The notes beneath the pieces were generated by a model. That model saw only the letters and a program-made list of their open reading frames with translations. It made no database searches and had not been told where the DNA came from. Positions 13,361 to 19,554 of a stretch of 24,482 nucleotides of DNA are shown here, one piece after another. Numbering within the stretch: the first letter of the stretch is position 1; each line of letters opens with the position of its first letter. Location: the IMG/VR virus record IMGVR_UViG_3300037587_000518, positions 1-24,482 of that record; one strand, written 5' to 3'. Source of the stretch: a virus. The translations under genes were made by a program, and so were the position numbers.

Positions 13361-13882
13361 ATGACCCCGATAATTATGGGACTTATCCAGGCAGCGCCTA
13401 TGCTGGCAAAGTGGATCTCAGGCGACGACAAGGAAACTCCGATCGTTGAGAAGGCAATGGAGATTGCGCAGGCGCTGACCGGGCAGAAAGGCAAGTCAGC
13501 AGTTGACGCGATCAATTCAGACCCGGCCCTGGCGTTTGAGTTTCAGAAGGCTGTGATGGATAACGAGACCGAGCTGGCGCAAATATCAATGGAGCTCGTG
13601 CGCACCGTCAATAAGACCATGCAGAAAGAAAGCGAATCGGAGCATTGGATTCAGTATTCCTGGCGTCCATTCTGGGGCTTTATCTCGGCGATCTCGTTTC
13701 TGGTGCTGGTAATCTTCGTCTGCGTGCTGGCATGGCGCGCGATCACGAAAGCTGATGCGGCTGCTATGACGATGATCCCCCAGCTGATCTTCAACTTCAC
13801 TACCCTGTTCAGCATCCCGGGCGCCATCCTTGGGGTTACTGCCTGGCACCGTGGCAAACAAAAGCGGGAGCAGGCGAAGTGA
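13361..13882 (+). CDS. Three-helix holin (GTA_holin_3TM-like)
   Basis: The product has 173 aa. The conserved core is SWRPFWGFISAISFLVL (about residues 100-116), leading into a transmembrane helix, then a second around MIPQLIFNFTTLFSIPGAILG (about 142-162). An N-terminal hydrophobic segment (MTPIIMGLIQAAPMLAKWIS) precedes a soluble region rich in charged residues (about 21-98). The family is named for the holin of gene transfer agents; holins perforate the inner membrane to time lysis. The ribosome binding site GAGGTG is strong. No endolysin is nearby, and its place in the replication block is unusual. The stop codon overlaps the GTG of the helicase remnant at 13879. Confidence 0.75.
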   Translation: MTPIIMGLIQAAPMLAKWISGDDKETPIVEKAMEIAQALTGQKGKSAVDAINSDPALAFEFQKAVMDNETELAQISMELVRTVNKTMQKESESEHWIQYSWRPFWGFISAISFLVLVIFVCVLAWRAITKADAAAMTMIPQLIFNFTTLFSIPGAILGVTAWHRGKQKREQAK

Positions 13883-13935
13883 AAACACTGCGAGATTATC
13901 AGCAGACGGTTCACGAGTCATGCTATACTGATTGA
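13879..13935 (+). pseudogene. Remnant of the original helicase 5' end
   Basis: GTG at 13879 overlaps the holin stop. The frame reads V-KTLRDYQQTVHE and then runs into TGA at 13933. The functional helicase 700 nt downstream begins MEAI-KTLRDYQQTAHD. Eleven of 12 aligned residues after the start match or are close, while about a quarter of the bases differ, mostly at third positions. The fragment is best read as the resident helicase start, cut off by arrival of the HNH gene plus a new 5' end. Confidence 0.7.
13921..13929 (+). promoter_or_regulatory. Extended -10 promoter of HNH copy 2
   Basis: TG-C-TATACT. The matching -35 position is poor (GCAGAC with a 16-nt spacer), but extended -10 promoters tolerate this. 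It lies 13 nt before the conserved leader RNA, exactly as in HNH copy 1. Confidence 0.45.
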
Positions 13936-14028
13936 GCCTCATTTGCTGGGACACTGGAAGGGCTGGGATTGATCCCCCGGCCTAACCTTTCAGTACACTA
14001 GCGAGGCATCCAGCAATCGAATCGAGGT
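13936..14028 (+). ncRNA. Structured 5' leader RNA of HNH copy 2
   Basis: P0 is GCCTC (13936-13940) with GAGGT (14024-14028). P1 is TTGCTGG (13943-13949) with CCAGCAA (14010-14016). P2 is CTGGAAGG (13954-13961) with CCTTTCAG (13986-13993). P3 is GCTGGG (13962-13967) with CCCGGC (13976-13981), around the loop ATTGATCC. P1 and P3 differ in sequence from copy 1 but keep pairing (TGCTG/CAGCA against GGTTG/CAACC in P1). P0 covers GAGGTG, the ribosome binding site of the HNH gene, about 6 nt before its ATG. An alternative partner for P0 is GAGGC at 14003-14007, which would free the site, so a switch is conceivable. Confidence 0.6.
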
Positions 14029-14034
14029 GTCATC

Positions 14035-14613
14035 ATGAATCGCAATGCGCGTCTCCGTCTAAAGAAAGAATCCTTGCTTCCGTACAGCTTAGCCTCACAA
14101 CTCCTTGACTGTAATCCCGTAACTGGCAATTTTGCCTGGAAGGCTCGTCAATCAGATACTCATGCTGGAAAGATGTTTGCAGGGAGGTACTACGGGCTTA
14201 ATCCAGGGTCTCTGATACCTTGTGGATATATATCAATAATGGTAAACGGCCATGCATATAAAGCACACAGGCTTGCTTGGCTTTTGCATTATGGTAAATG
14301 GCCAGATAACCAGATAGATCATAAAGATCAAATCAGATGTAACAATTGGATTTCTAATCTTCGTGAAGCCTCGCTTGAGGATAACGCCAGGAATCACTCT
14401 ATACAATCAAACAACAGCACGGGGGTTGTTGGGGTAAGCCTACACAAGGCTCTAAACAAATATTCGGCATATATAACCGTGTCTAAAAAAAGAATACACC
14501 TAGGCGTATTTGCCACGATAGAGGAAGCATCTGCCGCAAGAAAGTCAGCAGAAGTCCACCATGGGTTCCATGAAAACCATGGTAATAAAAAAACAACTAA
14601 ATACGAGCGATAA
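14035..14613 (+). CDS. AP2-domain HNH homing endonuclease (copy 2, upstream of helicase)
   Basis: The product has 192 aa. The HNH core is AYKAHRLAWLLHYGKWPDNQ and then IDHKDQIRCNNWISNLREAS (about residues 75-115). The AP2-like domain starts NNSTGVVGVSLHKALNKYSA (about 127-146). The C-terminus HGFHENHG matches copy 1. The N-terminal module (SLLPYSLASQLLDCNPVTGN) also parallels copy 1. The gene is clearly A+T richer than its neighbours, with many ATA and AGA codons, a mark of transfer. It separates the broken helicase start from the intact helicase; its stop is 1 nt before the helicase ATG. It probably cleaves helicase alleles lacking the insertion, an inference from position. Confidence 0.9.
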   Translation: MNRNARLRLKKESLLPYSLASQLLDCNPVTGNFAWKARQSDTHAGKMFAGRYYGLNPGSLIPCGYISIMVNGHAYKAHRLAWLLHYGKWPDNQIDHKDQIRCNNWISNLREASLEDNARNHSIQSNNSTGVVGVSLHKALNKYSAYITVSKKRIHLGVFATIEEASAARKSAEVHHGFHENHGNKKTTKYER

Positions 14614-14614
14614 T

Positions 14615-16372
14615 ATGGAAGCCATAAAAACACTCAGGGATTACCAGCAAACAGCCCACGACGACACCATTGATCATATGCGAAGCAAAGACGGAAGTGA
14701 CCCGGTAATAATCTCGGCTTCTGTTGGGGCTGGCAAAAGCCTTATGATCGCTTATGCGGCAAAGAATACCGCAGAGAAGGGCGGCAAGGTGATGGTTATT
14801 GCTCGCCAGGGTGAGCTTTGCGAACAGAATTCTGACGAAACGTGGGCTATAAATCTCAGCAACTCAAAGTTTTCAGCCAGCCTAAAGTGCAGGTCTACAC
14901 GTCATCCTGTTATTTTCGCCACCGAAGGAACGGTGAGCAGAGCGCTAGATAAAGAGCTTTCCGGCTACGCGCCCCACTTACTTCTGATCGATGAGGCTCA
15001 TCAAGCGGACTTCTCTAACGATGATTGCCAGTTTATGCGGATCATTAACAGGTTCCGGTTTATCAATCCTAAAATGAGGATCATCGGCTATACAGGATCG
15101 CCATTCAGAGGGACTGAATCAATTATCGGCCATTTCTGGAAGAAGAAGATTGCCGATATTTCTACGGAATTCCTAACCGATAACGGCTGGCTTACCCCCG
15201 CTCTATTTGGGTTTGCATCAGATAAAGATAAGGAATTTGATTTTTCTGGAGTTCAGATGAAATCAGGAACGATGGACTTTTCTGACGCGGATCTTCAGAA
15301 GGTTGTTGGTGAGGACGTAACCCTGACTCACGGAATCATGCAGGATGTTGTCGATCGATGCGCTGATAGGCTTGGGCTAATCATATTCGCAGCCACTCAA
15401 AGGCATACCCTGGAGATAAGAGAGGGCCTGATAAGAGCTGGTGTTACTGATGATCAGATGGGGATAATCACTGATAAAACGAAAACTTCAGAGAGGCGCG
15501 AAATACTATCCAGAGCTAAGATAGGGAAGTGCAAGTATCTGATTAATGTCTCGGTGCTTTCAACGGGTCTGAATATACCTCGTCTTGATACCGTTGTTTA
15601 TCTGAGGCCCATAGGGTCGCTTGTTTTGCTGATACAGACAATTGGCCGAGGCCTTAGGCTTTGCCCAGAGCTAGGCAAGACAGATTGCCTGGTCCTTGAC
15701 CATGCGGGAGTATTCGACCGCCTCGGCCACCTCTACGACTCCCCCATGCTAGAAGAGGCCCAGCTACAGAAGGCCAAGATTGACCACGATATGATCCAGT
15801 GTCCGAAGTGCGAGACAGAGAATAGCAAGTTCGCCAGGCGCTGTATGGGCAAAGATATGGAGCAGCCCGATCTGCGATGCGATTTCTTCTGGCAGTCTCA
15901 AAAGTGCAAGCAATGCGATTGGGAAAACGACATCTCGGCAGTCGAGTGCCGGAACCCCGGCTGCCGGCATGAGCTGCGCGACCCTAACGCCCAGCTGCTG
16001 CATAAGGCCTACTCTGACGATGAGATGGTGCCGGTGGTGAGCATGAAGATCACATCAACGAAAAATCGAGCGGTGATGGTTCAATATATCCTCCATCAGA
16101 AGCCCGAGAGCGGCTGGCCGACCGAATTCTATGCCGTGGAGAACGATAAGATGGTGCGAGTTTGGCGGGCCCGGTTCGTTTCCGCGCACGTTCGAGACCC
16201 GGCCTGGCGTTCAAGAGTCATGTCGATGCGGTCGGCAGAAACCATCGTCAAGAACCAGGCGGTTTTCGATGCTCCGACTCACATTGCATTCAGGGTCAAC
16301 GAGAAGGGGCACCACGTTGTCGGCCGCAAGCGATTCATCAGCGGCAGGGAGGAGGAGCAATCTAGTTCTTGA
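14615..16372 (+). CDS. DEAH-box superfamily 2 helicase with zinc-binding C-terminal region
   Basis: The product has 585 aa. An N-terminal Q-like motif (TLRDYQQ) is followed by motif I SVGAGKSL (about 36-43), motif II LLIDEAH (about 123-129), motif III YTGSPFRGT and motif VI QTIGRGLRL (about 340-348). Beyond about 395 are cysteine pairs CPKC, CKQC and CRNPGC, probable zinc ribbons. It unwinds or remodels nucleic acid during phage replication or recombination. I start at ATG 14615, since the open part upstream lies within the HNH gene; a weak GAG precedes it, so coupling with HNH translation is likely. The first two thirds look more A+T rich than the last third, suggesting that the 5' part came with the HNH gene by recombination. 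Confidence 0.88.
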   Translation: MEAIKTLRDYQQTAHDDTIDHMRSKDGSDPVIISASVGAGKSLMIAYAAKNTAEKGGKVMVIARQGELCEQNSDETWAINLSNSKFSASLKCRSTRHPVIFATEGTVSRALDKELSGYAPHLLLIDEAHQADFSNDDCQFMRIINRFRFINPKMRIIGYTGSPFRGTESIIGHFWKKKIADISTEFLTDNGWLTPALFGFASDKDKEFDFSGVQMKSGTMDFSDADLQKVVGEDVTLTHGIMQDVVDRCADRLGLIIFAATQRHTLEIREGLIRAGVTDDQMGIITDKTKTSERREILSRAKIGKCKYLINVSVLSTGLNIPRLDTVVYLRPIGSLVLLIQTIGRGLRLCPELGKTDCLVLDHAGVFDRLGHLYDSPMLEEAQLQKAKIDHDMIQCPKCETENSKFARRCMGKDMEQPDLRCDFFWQSQKCKQCDWENDISAVECRNPGCRHELRDPNAQLLHKAYSDDEMVPVVSMKITSTKNRAVMVQYILHQKPESGWPTEFYAVENDKMVRVWRARFVSAHVRDPAWRSRVMSMRSAETIVKNQAVFDAPTHIAFRVNEKGHHVVGRKRFISGREEEQSSS

Positions 16373-16396
16373 TAACGCCTGTCGGTATGTTATGCT
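16369..16396 (+). promoter_or_regulatory. Promoter after the helicase, -35 fused to a stop codon
   Basis: TTGATA (16369-16374), a 16-nt spacer and TATGCT (16391-16396). The helicase TGA (16370-16372) lies within the -35. It drives the 33-aa membrane peptide and the following genes. Confidence 0.6.
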
Positions 16397-16420
16397 TGAT
16401 ATTAATAAGTGAGGAGCAAA

Positions 16421-16522
16421 ATGATGATCTGGGCAGGCCTGGGCGTTGTCATGATTATAGCCATAGGCATAGAAGGAAATATTGTTGAGTTCCGAGAATG
16501 GTTAGCGGAAGAATTTTATTGA
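16421..16522 (+). CDS. 33-aa single-span membrane peptide
   Basis: The ORF begins MMIWAGLGVVMIIAIGIEGN and ends in an acidic segment (FREWLAEEFY). Residues 2-17 form a transmembrane helix. A strong ribosome binding site (GTGAGGAGC) lies 5-10 nt before the ATG and a promoter lies just upstream. Its end is followed by TAAGGAG of the next gene. No family recognised. Confidence 0.6.
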   Translation: MMIWAGLGVVMIIAIGIEGNIVEFREWLAEEFY

Positions 16523-16545
16523 AGCGGGTTTTAAGGAGATTGGTT

Positions 16546-16809
16546 ATGGGGCTTACACTATCAGGACAAGAGATAAAGGATCTGGCCGAGTATTGTGGCT
16601 TTCAGATCGTTCCAGAAAGCATTGAACAGGACTTTTTAGAGGGTGATTTCTATATCGAGAAATGCCCAAAAGGAGGTGTTGCTGGTGATGATGGGGTGGC
16701 CAAGATGTACGGCCACGTTGTTACCTGTGATGGCTGTGAAGGTGGTGAGTGCATGCCTCTTGGTGAATGTATGGACGAAGTAAAACCGCTCGACTGTGAT
16801 CATCGATGA
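16546..16809 (+). CDS. Small cysteine-containing phage protein, 87 aa
   Basis: The protein begins MGLTLSGQEIKDLAEYCGFQ. The open frame extends further upstream, but ATG 16546 has TAAGGAG about 7 nt ahead and avoids overlap with the membrane peptide. Six cysteines in the second half (YIEKCPKGG, VTCDGCEGGECMPLGEC) are spaced as in a small metal-binding or disulfide module. Overall acidic. No family recognised. Confidence 0.65.
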   Translation: MGLTLSGQEIKDLAEYCGFQIVPESIEQDFLEGDFYIEKCPKGGVAGDDGVAKMYGHVVTCDGCEGGECMPLGECMDEVKPLDCDHR

Positions 16810-16922
16810 CTGCGCAGAGAAGCTACCAGCGGGCGAAGTTGAGTTGTTCGATCTGGACAGGCCTCCTGCAACAGTCAGCTATCAGCCGTTACTGTCAGAT
16901 GACTAAAACAGCCACGGAATAA
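16806..16922 (+). CDS. Possible 38-aa peptide (frame ambiguous)
   Basis: The ORF begins MTAQRSYQRAKLSCSIWTGL. Its ATG overlaps the preceding TGA (ATGA), and it ends 4 nt before the VRR-NUC gene, which favours it. A second frame in the same place, GTG 16796 to TAA 16906 (36 aa, VIIDDCAEKLPAGEVELFDL and following), has a more protein-like acidic composition but a GTG start and only a weak GAAG upstream. One of the two is probably translated; the sequence alone does not decide. Confidence 0.35.
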   Translation: MTAQRSYQRAKLSCSIWTGLLQQSAISRYCQMTKTATE

Positions 16923-16926
16923 CCAA

Positions 16927-17316
16927 ATGATCAAAACATACGACTCAGGCTACAGAGGCGCCTGCCGGAAGGAAGACGCCGAGCAGATCGACTGTGTGGC
17001 CTGGGTCCGGCACCATCATCCGGACATGGCCGCGCTGCTGATGCATCCGCCCAATGAAAGCAAAGTGCCGGTCCAGTACCGGGCCCAGCTGTCGAAGATG
17101 GGAATCTTGCCGGGGGCGTCCGATCTGATCCTTCTTTATCCCGCTTCTGGCCACCCCTACGCCATGTTTGAGCTAAAGCGATGCGATCGCACCAAGTCGC
17201 GCCTGTCTCCTGCGCAGCGTGGCGTTCTGGAGGCTGCTAATGCCGTCGGAGCCTTCGCCAGCGTCTGCTACGGCTTCGATCAGTTTAAGCTGGCGTTCAT
17301 TGATTATATTGGTTGA
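16927..17316 (+). CDS. VRR-NUC domain nuclease
   Basis: The product has 129 aa, a stand-alone VRR-NUC domain. Visible signatures are HPPNE (about 40-44), GILPGASDLILL (about 59-70) with the catalytic Asp, and FELKR (about 81-85) with the Glu-x-Lys of the PD-(D/E)XK fold. A downstream LSPAQRGVL helix is typical. VRR-NUC enzymes are structure-specific nucleases (the domain is shared with FAN1); in phages they sit in replication/recombination blocks and may resolve branched DNA. Its stop codon lies within the -35 box of the next promoter. Confidence 0.88.
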   Translation: MIKTYDSGYRGACRKEDAEQIDCVAWVRHHHPDMAALLMHPPNESKVPVQYRAQLSKMGILPGASDLILLYPASGHPYAMFELKRCDRTKSRLSPAQRGVLEAANAVGAFASVCYGFDQFKLAFIDYIG

Positions 17317-17340
17317 CGTTAGTCCTTAGATAGCTATACT
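17313..17340 (+). promoter_or_regulatory. Sigma70-type promoter of the recT operon, -35 fused to a stop codon
   Basis: TTGACG (17313-17318), a 16-nt spacer and TATACT (17335-17340). The VRR-NUC TGA (17314-17316) lies in the -35. The first bases of the spacer (TTA) match the promoter at 11179. It drives two small genes, recT, a tiny peptide and the exonuclease. Confidence 0.8.
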
Positions 17341-17382
17341 GTCAGACAACAGAAGCAACCAACCACAGAGAGAAATAGACAG

Positions 17383-17577
17383 ATGACTGATTCAATTAAG
17401 CTGTGTTGTGGAATTGAAGTTTCAGGCGCCACCAATCGAGAAGCTGCATTCATTAAAGGCAGGGATAAATTTATTTCCGAATGGTGCAAAAATAAAGGCC
17501 TTGATCCTAATAACCTTGATATTTTGCAGATTATGGAAATCAGGAAGCAAGACGGGTGGAAAAACCCAGCCATTTAA
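17383..17577 (+). CDS. Small phage protein, 64 aa
   Basis: The protein begins MTDSIKLCCGIEVSGATNRE. It is mixed alpha/beta with two adjacent cysteines at 8-9 and ends with IMEIRKQDGWKNPAI. It is the first gene after the 17313 promoter, with a purine-rich AGAGAGA about 10 nt before the ATG. No function can be assigned. Confidence 0.65.
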   Translation: MTDSIKLCCGIEVSGATNREAAFIKGRDKFISEWCKNKGLDPNNLDILQIMEIRKQDGWKNPAI

Positions 17578-17606
17578 TCTCAGCAATCAACCACGGAGAG
17601 AACAAT

Positions 17607-17825
17607 ATGATTGAACCAATGGATTATGAAGACCTCATCAAGAGGTCTGAAGCAACCACCAGGGCCATCATTGGCGACGATGATAATGCCGGCCATTTCA
17701 GTGCCGGAATGCACGGATGCCTGATGTCTCATCTTAAAAACGCAGTGAATCGGCACAACCTGCTGCTGAAGCTCTACAACGAGAAAATAGAAGAGTTCAA
17801 TAAGCTGCTGGAGGCAACCCGATGA
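17607..17825 (+). CDS. Small phage protein upstream of recT, 72 aa
   Basis: The protein begins MIEPMDYEDLIKRSEATTRA. The second half is an amphipathic helix (LMSHLKNAVNRHNLLLKLYN and following) able to form a coiled coil. ATG 17607 has GGAGAG ahead of it; the longer open frame from 17556 overlaps the previous gene and lacks a site. The stop overlaps the recT ATG (ATGA), so the two are coupled. Function unknown; coupling suggests a role with RecT. Confidence 0.65.
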   Translation: MIEPMDYEDLIKRSEATTRAIIGDDDNAGHFSAGMHGCLMSHLKNAVNRHNLLLKLYNEKIEEFNKLLEATR

Positions 17826-18775
17826 GCCTGCCACCAGCAGTACAGCAAGCCCAGGGTATCATCCTGGCGCAGGAGCAGCAATTCAACAGCCTGGTGGTTG
17901 ACGACAAGATCAAGTTTGCCGCTGAGTCTCAGTTTGCCTGCCAGTTGATGCGCGCCAATAGCTACTTGGCCGGCATCGCCACCAAAAACCCGCAGAGCAT
18001 GATCGACGCGGTTATCAACATTGCCGCCATCGGCATAAGCCTCAACCCAGCGCAGAAGCATGCCTATCTGGTGCCCCGGGACGGCAAGGTGTGCCTGGAT
18101 ATCTCCTACATGGGCCTGCTGCATATCGCGACAGATAGCGGATCTATCATGTGGGGGCAGTCTAAGATCGTCCATCAGAACGATACCTACGTGAATAACG
18201 GTGTGGATAAGGCGCCGACACATGAGTATGCCGCTTTCGGGAACCGCGGCGAAATAATAGGTGTCTATTGTACGGTTAAGACTGCCGGTGGTGATTTTCT
18301 CACCGAGGAAATGGATATCGAAAAAGTCCACGCTATACGACAGCGATCCGCCGGATTCGCCAGCGGCAAGAAGTCGCCTTGGAAAACCGATTACGAGCCA
18401 ATGGTCCGCAAAACCGTGGTCAAAAGTGCCTATAAATACTGGCCTCGCTGCGAGCGTATTGCGCAGGCGATCGACTATCTGAACCGGTCCGGCGAAGGAA
18501 TCGACTTCGATAACGAGCGCCGGGAAGCCGGGCCAGTCGACGTGAACCTGACCCCGGAGCAGATCGAGAAGATCACCAGCCAGATTGACGAGCTCGGCAC
18601 CACCAGAGATATCGTCCTTGGATTCGCCGCCAGCAACCTATTCAAGCGGGATGTGCAATCGCTTGCCGAGCTGACCAAAGACGAAGCAAGCAAGCTTTCT
18701 GACCTGCTGAGCCAGCGCTTGGGGCAGCAGAAGCAGAAGATGGAAAAACCAATTGATAGTGATGAGGTGTTTTGA
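17822..18775 (+). CDS. recT: RecT-family single-strand annealing protein
   Basis: The product has 317 aa. It has the RecT core: the QLMRANSYLAGIATKNPQSM helix, VINIAAIGISLNPAQKHAYL, VPRDGKVCLDISYMGLLHIA (about residues 75-105) and a later SPWKTDYEPMVRKTVVKSAY followed by KYWPRCERI. RecT binds single-stranded DNA left by an exonuclease and anneals it to complementary strands. The C-terminal 90 residues form a variable acidic tail. The YqaJ exonuclease downstream supplies its substrate, making a complete Red/RecET-like system. It starts by ATGA overlap with the small gene upstream. Confidence 0.93.
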   Translation: MSLPPAVQQAQGIILAQEQQFNSLVVDDKIKFAAESQFACQLMRANSYLAGIATKNPQSMIDAVINIAAIGISLNPAQKHAYLVPRDGKVCLDISYMGLLHIATDSGSIMWGQSKIVHQNDTYVNNGVDKAPTHEYAAFGNRGEIIGVYCTVKTAGGDFLTEEMDIEKVHAIRQRSAGFASGKKSPWKTDYEPMVRKTVVKSAYKYWPRCERIAQAIDYLNRSGEGIDFDNERREAGPVDVNLTPEQIEKITSQIDELGTTRDIVLGFAASNLFKRDVQSLAELTKDEASKLSDLLSQRLGQQKQKMEKPIDSDEVF

Positions 18776-18776
18776 G

Positions 18777-18854
18777 ATGAGCTGGCCAGAGGCTTTCGTA
18801 CAAGGATGCATGTTTTTATCAACAGCAATAGTCGCTTACGCAATATTCAAATAA
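18777..18854 (+). CDS. 25-aa single-span membrane peptide
   Basis: The ORF begins MSWPEAFVQGCMFLSTAIVA and ends YAIFK. Most of it is hydrophobic, enough for one membrane helix. GAGGTG lies 8-13 nt before the ATG, within the end of recT. A tiny hydrophobic peptide between the annealing protein and the exonuclease is odd; it may be only a spacer, but the start signal is good. Confidence 0.5.
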   Translation: MSWPEAFVQGCMFLSTAIVAYAIFK

Positions 18855-18867
18855 CGGAGAATAACCA

Positions 18868-19548
18868 ATGACAACCCACGCCGACCTACTAGCCCGCCTA
18901 GCCACCCACGAAGCCCGGCTAGGCTTCAACCCGGTCACCGTAGAGCAGCAGACCTTCGACTGGTTTAAGATGCGCCTCGGCGTTATCACGGCCAGCAAAG
19001 CCAGCATTCTGCTGATGAAGTCCGGCAGCCTGACCCGGCAGGGATACATGGCCGAACTGGTCGCTGAGATCGCCACAGGAGCGCCTCAGGAGGCGGCAAG
19101 CGCCAAGGCGATGCAATGGGGGAATGACCACGAACCCGCAGCAAGGGAGACATACCAGTTCATCACAGGCCGATCTGTTGAGCAGCTACCATTTGCCTAT
19201 GGCGACGAAGCTATGCGCACCGGGTGTTCACCTGACGGCATTGCCGACGATGGCCGTGGTGTCGAGATCAAGTGCCCGTTCAGCAGTAAGAACCATATCG
19301 AGTCCCTGGCGAACAACGTGATCAAAAAGGATTACATCGCTCAGATTGATTACAGCATGTGGGTGACCGCCCTGGAAGCCTGGGACTTCTGCAGCTTCGA
19401 CCCACGCATGCGCAAGAATAACCTGCACCGGATCGAGAAGGTAAGCGGCCCCGGCGTCAAATTGTTCGATGACGCCGTGCCGCAGTTTATTGAGGAAATG
19501 GACCGCATGCTTGCTGCGGTCGGTTTTGAGTTTGGGGATCAGTGGTAG
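18868..19548 (+). CDS. YqaJ-like viral recombinase / lambda-type exonuclease
   Basis: The product has 226 aa, the usual length. Motifs in order are WFKMRLGVITASKAS (about 32-46), QWGNDHEPAARETY (about 83-96), GCSPDGI (about 119-125) with the catalytic Asp, GVEIKCP (about 131-137) with Glu and Lys, and YIAQIDYSMW (about 156-165). These mark the PD-(D/E)XK exonuclease that degrades one strand of a DNA duplex 5' to 3', leaving ends for RecT. It is last in the rightward unit, followed at once by the bidirectional terminator. CGGAGA precedes the ATG. Confidence 0.92.
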   Translation: MTTHADLLARLATHEARLGFNPVTVEQQTFDWFKMRLGVITASKASILLMKSGSLTRQGYMAELVAEIATGAPQEAASAKAMQWGNDHEPAARETYQFITGRSVEQLPFAYGDEAMRTGCSPDGIADDGRGVEIKCPFSSKNHIESLANNVIKKDYIAQIDYSMWVTALEAWDFCSFDPRMRKNNLHRIEKVSGPGVKLFDDAVPQFIEEMDRMLAAVGFEFGDQW

Positions 19549-19554
19549 CAAAGA

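Noticed and set aside
13936-14034. Self-cleaving ribozyme (hammerhead, HDV-like or twister) in the HNH leader
   Set aside because: None of the conserved core sequences of these ribozymes was seen; a translational control leader explains the structure better.
13936-14613. Group I intron carrying the HNH gene, splicing the two helicase parts
   Set aside because: No group I P/Q/R/S core could be found, and the downstream helicase repeats the first residues of the upstream fragment, so splicing is not needed and would duplicate them.
14561-14614. Helicase start at 14561
   Set aside because: The 18 extra residues are the +1 shadow of the HNH C-terminus; similarity with the remnant begins just after ATG 14615.
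17774-18331. 185-codon minus-strand frame opposite recT
   Set aside because: It lies antisense to a clear RecT gene, has no credible start signal and shows shadow-like composition.
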